From: Planctomycetaceae bacterium
GTDB taxonomy: Bacteria; Planctomycetota; Planctomycetia; Planctomycetales; Planctomycetaceae
DNA: 15,210 nucleotides
NCBI GenBank assembly: GCA_947463775.1
Contig: CANHVD010000063.1
Coordinates: forward strand, 1 to 15,210
Reading direction: 5' to 3'
Every line of letters starts with the position of its first letter. Position 1 is the stretch's first letter. The position numbers were made by a program, and so were the translations under genes. Below the pieces are notes generated by a model that worked only from the letters and a program-made list of their open reading frames with translations, was not told where the DNA came from and searched no databases. Below are positions 7,141-14,729 of this stretch, one piece after another.

Positions 7141-7740
7141 ATGAAGGCGATGAAATTGTTTGCGGCTCTGGTAGTGTGTTCAATGGCTAGCAGCGCACAG
7201 GCTGGGCTGTTCGGCGTATTCAAGAGCAATCACGGCTGCGGATGCAGCGTTGAGCCAACGTGCTGTGCTCCTGTTGAAGCTTCATGCTGTGCTCCAGTTG
7301 AAGCAAGCTGCTGTGCTCCAGCTGCTTGTGGAACTGGTTGTGCTCCAGTTGAAGCGACATGCTGTGCTCCAGCCGCTTGCGGAACAGCTGCTGAGCCATC
7401 ATGCTGTGCTCCAGTAGAAGCTAGCTGCTGTGCTCCAGCCGCTTGCGGAACTGGTTGTGCTCCAGTTGAAGCTACTTGCTGTGCACCAGCTGACTGCTGC
7501 AACGAAGGTTGTGGAAATGGTTGTGGCGACTCTTGCTTCAAGATGCCTAAGCTGAAGCTGCCAAAGTTCAAGTGCCCAAAGTTCCGCCTGCCAAAGCTGA
7601 AGTTCCCTAAGCTGGGCTGCGGTTCATCTTGCGGCGACAGCTGCTGCGAGCCAACCTGCTGTGCTCCAGTCGAAGCTTCTTGCTGTGCACCAGCAGCTTG
7701 CGACCCAACCTGTGCAGCACCATGCGGTGGCTGTAACTGA
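7141..7740 (+). CDS. Secreted CCAP-repeat cysteine-rich protein
   Basis: This 199-residue product is exported: a signal peptide MKAMKLFAALVVCSMASSAQA (cleavage after about residue 21) precedes a mature chain in which roughly 39 of 178 residues are Cys. From residue 41 the chain repeats CCAPVEA[ST] and CCAPAACGTG units; CCAP occurs nine times. The middle (135-159) is five exact pentapeptides of form x-P-K-[LF]-[KRG], for example LPKFK and FPKLG, and a shorter CCAP block closes the protein. There is no catalytic motif. Similar cysteine-rich secreted proteins are common in planctomycetes, whose walls contain protein; a disulfide-linked envelope role is the natural guess, and metal binding by the CC pairs is an alternative. 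It appears to be a single-gene unit. Confidence 0.85.
   Translation: MKAMKLFAALVVCSMASSAQAGLFGVFKSNHGCGCSVEPTCCAPVEASCCAPVEASCCAPAACGTGCAPVEATCCAPAACGTAAEPSCCAPVEASCCAPAACGTGCAPVEATCCAPADCCNEGCGNGCGDSCFKMPKLKLPKFKCPKFRLPKLKFPKLGCGSSCGDSCCEPTCCAPVEASCCAPAACDPTCAAPCGGCN
7285..7500 (+). repeat. 117-bp in-frame tandem duplication in the cysteine-rich gene
   Basis: The block starting TGCTGTGCTCCAG at 7285 recurs at 7402, an offset of 117 bases (39 codons). The second copy runs to about 7500 and encodes the same order CCAPVEAS-CCAPAACGTG-CAPVEAT-CCAPA. It differs mainly at third codon positions. Shorter TGCTGTGC(T/A)CC units recur across the gene. Confidence 0.8.
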
Positions 7741-7800
7741 GATCAGGTTGGCGTAAGGTGCGGTAATTAGCCAACGTGATTTTCAGAGTCTGACGGTGAA

Positions 7801-7828
7801 AGAGAGCGAACGTCGTGATTCGCTCTCT
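7801..7828 (+). terminator. Hairpin after the cysteine-rich gene
   Basis: A perfect 10-bp stem, AGAGAGCGAA (7801-7810) with TTCGCTCTCT (7819-7828), has an 8-base loop and starts 60 bases past the stop codon. No T-run follows, so it may be a weak terminator or a 3' stabilising hairpin. Confidence 0.45.
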
Positions 7829-7990
7829 ACCGTCCCTGAAAGTTTCGATCGTGCGGATTGAGGAATTCAAGTGGACGCCGGCAGATTAGCCTGAGTCACG
7901 GTTAATAGCCCAGCCTTCCGCCCCGACGATGCTGAGGATCGTGAGGAAACTCACTTGGGGAACACGCTCAACGGGATGTACACCCGAAAC

Positions 7991-8032
7991 AGCGGTTCCA
8001 CCAGAATGGATCAGCAACAGGGTGGAACCGTT
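7991..8032. repeat. Long inverted repeat
   Basis: CGGTTCCACC (7993-8002) pairs perfectly with GGTGGAACCG (8021-8030); one wobble and one A-T pair extend it to 12 positions. The loop is 18 bases. It directly precedes the hairpin at 8046-8080, with a short A-rich stretch between. Confidence 0.5.
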
Positions 8033-8045
8033 GGAAAAACAACAG

Positions 8046-8080
8046 AACGGCGATGAATCACTTCCTGATTCATCGCCGTT
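8046..8080. terminator. 15-bp hairpin, possible bidirectional terminator
   Basis: AACGGCGATGAATCA (8046-8060) pairs perfectly with TGATTCATCGCCGTT (8066-8080) around a 5-base loop. On the minus strand it is followed by CTGTTGTTTTTCC, and on the plus strand by a short TTTC. The stem is long enough for a strong intrinsic terminator, better placed for minus-strand transcription, though no minus-strand gene enters it. Confidence 0.5.
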
Positions 8081-8183
8081 TCTGCGTTGATACCCGCGAA
8101 ATTCGCCCCTCTCTTGCACTCCGCATCGTTCACTGATGCAGTCTCAAGAAGATCACCGGATGGTCTACGAATCCGGATGTGGC

Positions 8184-8211
8184 TTGATCCACCGCGACGA
8201 CACCTTATATA
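8184..8211 (+). promoter_or_regulatory. Putative sigma70-type promoter of the SWIM gene
   Basis: TTGATC (8184-8189) and TATATA (8206-8211) are separated by 16 bases and lie about 50 bases before the GTG start. Each box matches four of six consensus positions. This is a by-eye call. Confidence 0.35.
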
Positions 8212-8250
8212 TACACGTTTTCTGTTGCATCGAATCGCCGGAAAATGGAT

Positions 8251-8257
8251 GAGGTGG
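8251..8257 (+). promoter_or_regulatory. Ribosome-binding site supporting GTG 8262
   Basis: GAGGTGG ends four bases before GTG 8262 and is too far from the alternative ATG at 8274 to serve it. An in-frame TGA at 8250-8252 excludes any earlier start. Confidence 0.5.
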
Positions 8258-8261
8258 CTCC

Positions 8262-9938
8262 GTGGATGTCGGCATGAGCTATGCAGGACGCAGTCAGTTG
8301 AAACTGCTGTCCAGCGGAGAACGAATTCTTGACTTCGCCCCCAATCTGGCTCGCGACAAAGTCGAATTCAACGCCAGTTTGGCCGATCCCATTCGCTTTC
8401 GAGAAGCCATCAGCGCGCTGCATGATGTGGTGATCAATGATCTGACGTTCACTCCTCGCGACAAGACCGGATACGAAGACTGGAAGAAACAGCAAGTCGC
8501 CCGCGAATCGGCATTGCGAAAGCAGGCCCGGGATTCGGCTCGCGAAACTGTGAGAACTGGTAACGTTCCTCGTGCAACGGCCGAACAGAAGGCACAGCAT
8601 CATTCTGCGCTGGCTCGATACTGGCAGGCTCGCAGCCAATTGAATACTCGCCTTCGTGACGAGAACCAGACTCTGTGGCGTCGACTGATGCCATACGATC
8701 CCGTCATCACGGTGGCCGACGATGTCGTTTTCTTTGAATGTTTTTCAACCGACGAATCCAGCTACGGCTGCCTGACTATTGATCGCAACTCGGGATTCAG
8801 CGGAACTCAACACGCGACACCGGGAACCACGAATGTGGACTATTCCTGGGATCTCTATCACAACTTTCAGTCGCTGCGAACCTATCGCGAAACTCGATTC
8901 AACATCAACCCCGAGGGCTTCAGTGTTCAGACGGCTCAACGTCCCGACTACCATGAAGAGAAGATCGCGCTGCCCGATGGCTGGCTGAGAGGTTTCATGC
9001 AACTCCAGGCCGCGATGGCTCTTCCGATGAAGAAGGTGACGCTTAGCATCGATGCCGTCTATTCGCTTCTCGCCTGGCTGAAGCGTCATCGTGAAAAGAG
9101 CGGACCGCGAGCGATCCACTTCGAACTCCAGGACGGTCACTCTCCACGACTGGTTCTCGAGCCTTGGAACGTTCCGATTGAGAATGCCGGCCCAGCTTAT
9201 CGGGGATCATCGACTGAACCAATTCGCATCTGGGGACGACGACGGCTGCAGAGTCTGGCTCGATTGCTGCCGATCGCTTCTCACGTGGATGTCTATTTGA
9301 CCGGGACTGGCCTGCCCAGCTTTTGGGTAGTTCAGATGGGAACTATGCGACTGACGCTTGGCTTGAGCGGCTGGACAACGAACGACTGGACTCGCGGCAG
9401 CGCGGTGCAGATGTTGTTGCCGCAAGCGGCCGCGGACCTGTCCAAAGTGGCGGCGGCGGCAGAACGACTGAGCCAGCTTCGATCCATCACCCCGGAACGT
9501 TTGTCCGTGGAACTCAATACTTCATCAGCGGAATCCACGGCCATCATGAACCAGCTGGCGTTGCGAGGTCAGGCCATCTACGACCTGCATGCGGGATTGT
9601 TCCGCTGGCGTCAGGTACTTCCCATGGCCTTGTCAGATCGGGAGCTTGGCCCGGCGCACCCGGAGATCGAAGCAGCAGCCCGGATGTCGATTGGCGGCGG
9701 CGTAAAGGTAGAAACCCAAGTACCGGCTCCGCGAGGAGGATGGATTGTTACCGGCAAAGTGGAGAATCAGTCCTGCGAAGTTCTGATCGACAGCGATGGA
9801 ATGGTCCGGAAGGGAAAGTGCCGGTGCAGTTGGCACTTTAAGTCCGGGGTCCGAAATGGTCCCTGCCGACACCTTCAGGCGTTACGCAATCAAGCATGGA
9901 AACTCAACGTCGCAGCCGAACTATCGCCACGTCGCTAG
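8262..9938 (+). CDS. SWIM zinc-finger family protein
   Basis: The 558-residue product ends in a SWIM-type zinc finger, C520-x-C522-x12-C535-x-H537 (CRCSWHFKS to CRHL), a fold used for DNA or protein binding. The first 500 residues are not recognised as an enzyme. They include an N-terminal globular part (GRSQLKLL, FREAISALHDVVINDL), a charged probably helical stretch with many Lys/Arg/Gln/Ala (about 65-145), and a mixed alpha/beta middle. There is no signal peptide or membrane segment, so it should be cytoplasmic. From memory, related bacterial SWIM proteins of this length occur beside MoxR ATPase/von Willebrand A systems; no such partner is in this window. The GTG start has a GAGG site seven bases upstream. 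It has its own likely promoter and a strong terminator, so it looks monocistronic. Confidence 0.75.
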   Translation: MDVGMSYAGRSQLKLLSSGERILDFAPNLARDKVEFNASLADPIRFREAISALHDVVINDLTFTPRDKTGYEDWKKQQVARESALRKQARDSARETVRTGNVPRATAEQKAQHHSALARYWQARSQLNTRLRDENQTLWRRLMPYDPVITVADDVVFFECFSTDESSYGCLTIDRNSGFSGTQHATPGTTNVDYSWDLYHNFQSLRTYRETRFNINPEGFSVQTAQRPDYHEEKIALPDGWLRGFMQLQAAMALPMKKVTLSIDAVYSLLAWLKRHREKSGPRAIHFELQDGHSPRLVLEPWNVPIENAGPAYRGSSTEPIRIWGRRRLQSLARLLPIASHVDVYLTGTGLPSFWVVQMGTMRLTLGLSGWTTNDWTRGSAVQMLLPQAAADLSKVAAAAERLSQLRSITPERLSVELNTSSAESTAIMNQLALRGQAIYDLHAGLFRWRQVLPMALSDRELGPAHPEIEAAARMSIGGGVKVETQVPAPRGGWIVTGKVENQSCEVLIDSDGMVRKGKCRCSWHFKSGVRNGPCRHLQALRNQAWKLNVAAELSPRR

Positions 9939-9986
9939 TTTCGATTGACTGTGGAAACCAGACTCAAACACCTGGGCCGCGCACGA

Positions 9987-10020
9987 AAAGAGCGACGCAA
10001 TTCTGCGTCGCTCTTTGTTT
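9987..10020. terminator. Bidirectional intrinsic terminator between convergent genes
   Basis: A perfect 13-bp stem, AAAGAGCGACGCA (9987-9999) with TGCGTCGCTCTTT (10004-10016), has a 4-base loop ATTC. Plus-strand transcripts end in CTCTTTGTTT and minus-strand transcripts in CTCTTTTCG, so it serves both the SWIM gene (stop at 9938) and the DUF1549/DUF1553 gene (stop at 10072). Confidence 0.85.
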
Positions 10021-10071
10021 ATTGTCTCGAATTCTCAGCCGGCTCAATGAGCGAGCGAACTGAAGCCGTGA

Positions 10072-12549
10072 CTAGCGATTGAAGAGGAATCCCGGGCTGT
10101 TAATCAAAGCCCACATCAGATCTTCACCGGCTGCTTTTGGCTCGCCAGCGGTCGCAAAATATTCAGCAGCTCGAGCTGACTCCTCAGCCGATGGCTTACG
10201 ACAAAGAGCTGACAGATAGATTGTCTCGATCAGCTTCTCATTCGTCGCACCAGCAGCGACGGTCTTTGCGATGACTCCCTGTGGATGAGCGATCGCATCA
10301 CCAATTGTCGGCCCGTTCACCATGTTCAAAGTCTGGCCAAGGCTGACGTCGCTGGTACGCTCGCACTCACATGGTGATTCGCGTGGTGCCCGACCGAACA
10401 TATCCAGAAACGCGACTTCGACGTCGGAGTCCGGCAGTTCGGAAGCACGGAACCCGGCGGGAACTCCCGGCAATGCTCGCGGAGCACCCGTTGCCTGAAT
10501 GATGGCGTCGTACAGCTGTTCAGCCGAAAGACGTCGTGGCAATGCGTGGGAGAAGTTGATCGTGTCATCTTCGTTCCACTGGCCCGCTTCCAGACTTCTC
10601 TGATAAGTCGCCGAGTTGCAGATTGTGCGAATCAGTTTCTTCAGGTCGTACCCGCTGTCCACGAAGTCCTTCGTCAGAGCATCCAGCAGTTCCGGATTCG
10701 AAGCCGGATTGCCTGCGCGGATGTCGTCGACGGGGTCGATGATCCCTCGACCGAAGAAGTAGCTCCAGTATCGATTGACGATGCTGCGGGCAAAGTACGG
10801 ATTCTCTTTCGCCGTCAGCCACTGAGCCAGCTGCTCACGACGAGTTGAGGCCGCGTCGATTGCGCCGGCATGAGCGAACGGAAACTTCGGATCAGCCGGT
10901 TGATTGGTGTCCGGATTCACAACGGCCGTTGGCGATCCCATCGTAAAGATGAATTCATCACCTTCCGGCAATGGGCGTCGACCAACGTCAGCGAAGTAAG
11001 CAGACAACTCATAGTACTGCCGCTGTGTCCAACGTTCGAAAGGATGGTCGTGACACTGATTGCAGTTGAAGCGAGTTCCCAGGAACACCTGCGTCATGTT
11101 CTCCATGACAAGCTTTGGCTCGCGAGCAATCCGGAAATAGTTGGCCGCTGGATTCTCATAAGCGCTGCCATTGGCGGTGATCAGCTCTTTCGCAAACTGA
11201 TCGAATGGCTTATTGGCGGCAACAGACTGACGAATCCAGTTGCGGAAGGCCCAAACGCCACGCTCGGTCACCGTCTTGCGACGATTCAGCAGAAGGTCGC
11301 TCCACTTGAGTGTCCAGTGTTCGACATACATCGGGCTGGACAACAGCTTTTCGATCATCGCCGTTCGCTTCGCCACGGGATCAGTCGTATCCGCGACGAA
11401 CGCCAAAACCTCCTCGCTGGTCGGCGGAACTCCGGCAATGTCCAGCGAAATTCTGCGCAGAAATTCCGCGTCATCCGCGGTGGCTGACGGCAGGATTTTC
11501 ATCCGCTGCAGTTTCCCATTCACCAGCGAATCGATGTAATTGTATTCCGGCTGAGGAGCCCACTGGTAGCCATCACGGTTGCCAAGAATCGAAATCGGTG
11601 CCGCCGCATAATTGCCCTCGAAGCGAACCAGAGCTGCCGCTTCGCCTCGCTGAACGGCGGTGATCAGTCCCTGCTTGGAGACTGTTGCAACTTCGAAGTT
11701 GCTCGCATCAAAGACGGCTTCGCGAGTCACATCGCGAGTCGTGCCGTCGGCATACTTTGCGATCACAATCAACTGCTGCTGATCATGACGAAGCTGTAGC
11801 AGTGGCGTCGGCGGGTAGACCTCAATTCCGGTTACCCGAGCCGCGTCCGGTTTGTATTGGCACCCTTCAGCGATCCACTGTTCGAGAACTTTGTAGTATC
11901 GAGATTCTTCGTCGAATAGAAATCCGCCTTCATGAGGCACGCCCTGAGTAGGCTTCAGCAACATCAGGCTCTGCGAAGGCTCTGAACGATTAAACCGCCG
12001 GCCGGAAATCTCGTCCACGAGTACTCGATAGTCGTAGTCCGAATCATATCCGCGAAGCGACAACTTAAAGCCATTCTTGCCAGCCTGAGATCCATGGCAG
12101 GTTCCCTGGTTGCATCCAACTTTGCTCAGGATCGGATTCACTTCCCTGATAAAATCGACATTCATCGGATCGGCCGAGGTCACATGAACTTTGACCTCTG
12201 CCTTCAGTCCTTCCGCTTCAACTGTAATCACCCCTTCACCAGCAGCGACAGGAGCAACAAAGCCAGCAGCGTCAACCTGACAAACTGGCGACTGAGTCGA
12301 AACCGTGGCCCTGGAGCTAAGATCAATCCGCTGCCCGTCGCTCATCACGCCAGTCACGAGAACTCGGCGAGAATCTCGTATCGACGTAAGCGTCAACTCC
12401 GGCGGATAGACTTCAATCGCGGTAAACGTGCGAGCAGGCCCGGTGGTTTCCGGCGTTGCCTGCTCCTGAGCAAACGCGGATGACGCCAGCAGAAGCCCCA
12501 TTCCGCAAACGAAAGATATCCAGCGAAGTGCATTGGTCATCGTAATCAT
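10072..12549 (-). CDS. DUF1549/DUF1553 cytochrome-like exported protein
   Basis: This 825-residue protein belongs to the large planctomycete family joining PSCyt2 (DUF1549) and PSD1 (DUF1553) domains; its biochemical role is not established. A signal peptide (cleavage near A27) is followed by an Ig-like/BIG2-type domain (about 42-125), a region with the heme-like motif CNQGTCH (C146, C151, H152; CX4CH), a second Ig-like segment (about 240-322), DUF1549 (about 335-545) containing the canonical CNQCH (C496, C499, H500) followed by DHPFERW, and DUF1553 (about 590-820) with NRYWSYFFGRGI and ATYQRS. It is therefore probably periplasmic and heme-binding. ATG 12549 is preferred; ATG 12540 is also possible, and a GTG at 12576 is less likely. 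It lies 84 bases downstream of the cytochrome/WD40 gene, probably in one operon. Confidence 0.85.
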   Translation of the reverse strand: MITMTNALRWISFVCGMGLLLASSAFAQEQATPETTGPARTFTAIEVYPPELTLTSIRDSRRVLVTGVMSDGQRIDLSSRATVSTQSPVCQVDAAGFVAPVAAGEGVITVEAEGLKAEVKVHVTSADPMNVDFIREVNPILSKVGCNQGTCHGSQAGKNGFKLSLRGYDSDYDYRVLVDEISGRRFNRSEPSQSLMLLKPTQGVPHEGGFLFDEESRYYKVLEQWIAEGCQYKPDAARVTGIEVYPPTPLLQLRHDQQQLIVIAKYADGTTRDVTREAVFDASNFEVATVSKQGLITAVQRGEAAALVRFEGNYAAAPISILGNRDGYQWAPQPEYNYIDSLVNGKLQRMKILPSATADDAEFLRRISLDIAGVPPTSEEVLAFVADTTDPVAKRTAMIEKLLSSPMYVEHWTLKWSDLLLNRRKTVTERGVWAFRNWIRQSVAANKPFDQFAKELITANGSAYENPAANYFRIAREPKLVMENMTQVFLGTRFNCNQCHDHPFERWTQRQYYELSAYFADVGRRPLPEGDEFIFTMGSPTAVVNPDTNQPADPKFPFAHAGAIDAASTRREQLAQWLTAKENPYFARSIVNRYWSYFFGRGIIDPVDDIRAGNPASNPELLDALTKDFVDSGYDLKKLIRTICNSATYQRSLEAGQWNEDDTINFSHALPRRLSAEQLYDAIIQATGAPRALPGVPAGFRASELPDSDVEVAFLDMFGRAPRESPCECERTSDVSLGQTLNMVNGPTIGDAIAHPQGVIAKTVAAGATNEKLIETIYLSALCRKPSAEESARAAEYFATAGEPKAAGEDLMWALINSPGFLFNR

Positions 12550-12633
12550 GGATATAATCTCTTCTTGATCACTCACAAAAACTGCGATCGGCAGGAGGCA
12601 TTTCCCGTCGACGGAAGCTATTCCAGAACAGAA

Positions 12634-14082
12634 CTAACCACCGGCCGCAGGTGTTGCAGCAGCAGGAGTGGCCGGGGTCACCGGCGCGGCAGGGAATGTG
12701 TTTTCAACAGCCCCCGTTTCTGCATTACAAAGCCGGATCATGCCGTCGAAACCGGAAACTGCAACCTGAAGTTCATCCGGTCGAAAGCTTACCGCAAACA
12801 CAGGGGCTGTCAGGCCCGGAATATCCACAATCTTTGCGGGATCCTCAGTCAAATAAACGCGAGCTGCCCCGCCCACCGCCGTGCTGGCCCCCACGATAAA
12901 CTTGTTTCCAGACGTTGAAATATCCACGTCGCACAATCGCCCCGGCAGCTTCTGAAAGGCTCGAACGAGGTTAAAGTCGTCGCCAATCTGACGAGCCTGC
13001 TCACGGAAAATCTTGTACATTCGAGGCTCCCCGTCAGCCCCCACAGAGATCACCATTTCCTGAGTCGGATGACGTTGCACATCCACAAGTCCGCCCTTGA
13101 GCGCTCCGGGAGTGATGCTGGTAATGTTGTCTACGAATTGACCGCTGGCCACGATGGCCAGCTTCATCGAACGATCGCGACTGACAGTGATCAGGTGGTC
13201 GTTCTTCAGAGAAAACGTTGTGCCGTGAACCCAGTCCGAATGAGCATCCATTCGCATCACAATTTCACCAGTCTCCACCTTGGCGACTCGCACTCGATTG
13301 TCCGCGCCACCGAAGGCGACCAAGGTCCCATCATTATTGAAGGACAACCCGAACATGGTGTCATATGAGAGAATGATCGAATGCAGAAGCTTGCCTTCGG
13401 CCACGTTCCAGAGTTGGACTTCGCCAAAAAGCGATGGCGTTCCACCGGCTACAGCCAGCACTTGCCCATTGGGGGAAAAGACGACGGACTCAATTCGCTG
13501 AGATCGCCCGACGAGTCGTTTCGGCGGCGCACTTCCATCAAGAGTGTGAACCAAAACTTCGTGATATCCCGAAACGGCCAGGAGCTTTCCGTCGGGAGAA
13601 TAATCCATCGAAGTCACAACGGGCGGCGAGGTGTAAACCGGCGGATGCTCGGCTGTGATCGCCTGAACAACATCGGCCGGAGTGTCATCTTCGGCACCTT
13701 GTTCAATCCACGTCCGCAGAGTCAAAACCTGCTCGGCAGTGAGAGGTTCACTATTCAACGGCATGTCAGGTTTCTCACCGGAGATGCGTTGAATCAGAGG
13801 ACTGTCATCGGGCTTTCCAGCGGTCAGCGAAGCGCCTGCTTCACCACCTTTTAGCAACTCCGTAACGGCCACAACGGAGAGCCCGCCTTCACGTTTGCCA
13901 TCAAAGTGACATCCGGAACATCGTCGCTGCAGAATCGGGCGAACGGTGCGGTAATAGCTGATCTTCTTCTGAGTTGCAGCGGCATCCTGGGGAGCCGCCT
14001 GAGCAGACTCAACACCACCAGCCGCAAGCATAAAGCCAGCAGCAAGACTCAGAGCAAAAACAACGGGCAGCCTGATTCTCAT
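12634..14082 (-). CDS. Planctomycete cytochrome c domain fused to WD40 repeats
   Basis: This 482-residue exported protein has a signal peptide (to about A29), then a PSCyt1-type cytochrome c domain (about 41-150) with one heme motif CSGCH (C55, C58, H59) and the family features LLKGGEAGASL and GKPDDSPLIQRISGEKPDMP. A beta-propeller of WD40-like blades follows (about 160-465; for example VTSMDYSPDGKLLAVSG, FSPNGQVLAVAGG and FAVSFRPDELQVAVSGFDG), ending in a Pro/Ala-rich tail. Expected role: a periplasmic electron-transfer or scaffold partner of the DUF1549/DUF1553 protein encoded next; substrate unknown. ATG 14082 is chosen because it begins the signal peptide. The frame extends to a TTG at 14154, which is unlikely. 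No Shine-Dalgarno site is seen, as for several neighbours. Confidence 0.85.
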   Translation of the reverse strand: MRIRLPVVFALSLAAGFMLAAGGVESAQAAPQDAAATQKKISYYRTVRPILQRRCSGCHFDGKREGGLSVVAVTELLKGGEAGASLTAGKPDDSPLIQRISGEKPDMPLNSEPLTAEQVLTLRTWIEQGAEDDTPADVVQAITAEHPPVYTSPPVVTSMDYSPDGKLLAVSGYHEVLVHTLDGSAPPKRLVGRSQRIESVVFSPNGQVLAVAGGTPSLFGEVQLWNVAEGKLLHSIILSYDTMFGLSFNNDGTLVAFGGADNRVRVAKVETGEIVMRMDAHSDWVHGTTFSLKNDHLITVSRDRSMKLAIVASGQFVDNITSITPGALKGGLVDVQRHPTQEMVISVGADGEPRMYKIFREQARQIGDDFNLVRAFQKLPGRLCDVDISTSGNKFIVGASTAVGGAARVYLTEDPAKIVDIPGLTAPVFAVSFRPDELQVAVSGFDGMIRLCNAETGAVENTFPAAPVTPATPAAATPAAGG

Positions 14083-14729
14083 GAGGATCACACTGATGAA
14101 AATGGGAAGGAAGGTTTCGGGCGGGATTCGATAGAGTAATGTGATTCCCGACAAAACGCAAAGATTCCGTCCAACTTCAAGCCAGGCCGAATGCCGCCGT
14201 GGTTTTCCGCAGCTTACGACTTGCCAGTGCCCTTTTAGCGCCAGACCGAGTCCGGAGCCTCTTCACAACAAGGGATTGCTGACCTTCTCCTGGACGCCGT
14301 TTGAATAAGGAAGTCGGTTTTGGCAGCGCCACATGCATAGTTTAAGGCTCATCTCGGCGGAGCGAGATGGCTACGGTAGCCGTCTCGCTCCGTCGAGACG
14401 AGGCCTTGCTGGGGGCTCGTGATTGAGCCATCACCACGCCGATTCTCAACAGCATCGCATGGACGCCGTTTGAATATGGCAGTCAGTCCTGGCTGCATCA
14501 CGCTTATCGCATAAGCCTCATCTCGGCGGAGCGAGATAGAGAGATGGGGCAATCGGCCGCTGTCCAGTCGAGACAAGTCAACGCTCGCGTTGACTTTGGT
14601 TCTGCAGTAAATTGGGGCATGAAGATGTTTGGCGTTCGTTGACGACGATGTCCCCCATCCCAGCCCCTACGTCGGAGCATCTGAAGCTCCCGACTGTTCT
14701 CCGCCCGCTGAAATTCCTGAAGGTGTTTG
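14083..14729. other. Divergent intergenic region with repeats
   Basis: This 647-base spacer separates the divergent cytochrome/WD40 and sulfatase genes. About half of it is the two-copy repeat at 14291-14575. I find no supported reading frame. It should contain the promoters of both genes, but I could not identify convincing boxes. Confidence 0.5.
14291..14575. repeat. Two-copy direct repeat with internal palindromes
   Basis: Copy 1 starts TGGACGCCGTTTGAATA at 14291 and copy 2 starts the same way at 14460 (offset 169). In both, CTCATCTCGGCGGAGCGAGAT begins exactly 57 bases later (14348 and 14517), and a GTCGAGAC end follows at 14392 and 14567. In copy 1 the core is two back-to-back hairpins, CATCTCG/CGAGATG (14350-14369) and CGTCTCG/CGAGACG (14381-14400), joined by GCTACGGTAGC. 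Copy 2 keeps the left hairpin almost intact and has lost much of the right one. The layout resembles REP/BIME elements. Confidence 0.6.

Larger units (their letters stand above)
7741..8261. other. Intergenic region with three strong hairpins
   Basis: This 521-base region has no supported gene. It contains perfect or near-perfect hairpins at 7801-7828, 7991-8032 and 8046-8080 (each listed), and a probable promoter for the SWIM gene at 8184-8211. The short open frame on the minus strand (7886-8119) runs through two of the hairpins and has no recognisable motif. Confidence 0.55.

Noticed and set aside
7285..7500. Possible CRISPR-like array
   Set aside because: Repeats are in frame, contiguous, without unique spacers, and code for protein.
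7230..7571. 113-codon minus-strand frame with GAQ/AST repeats
   Set aside because: The repeats are only the reverse complement of the CCAP-coding repeat; the plus strand has a good ribosome-binding site and signal peptide.
7886..8119. 77-codon minus-strand frame
   Set aside because: It spans two strong hairpins and shows no motif or start signal.
10870..11487. 205-codon plus-strand frame opposite the DUF1549 region
   Set aside because: Antisense to a conserved domain with a heme motif; no independent evidence of coding.
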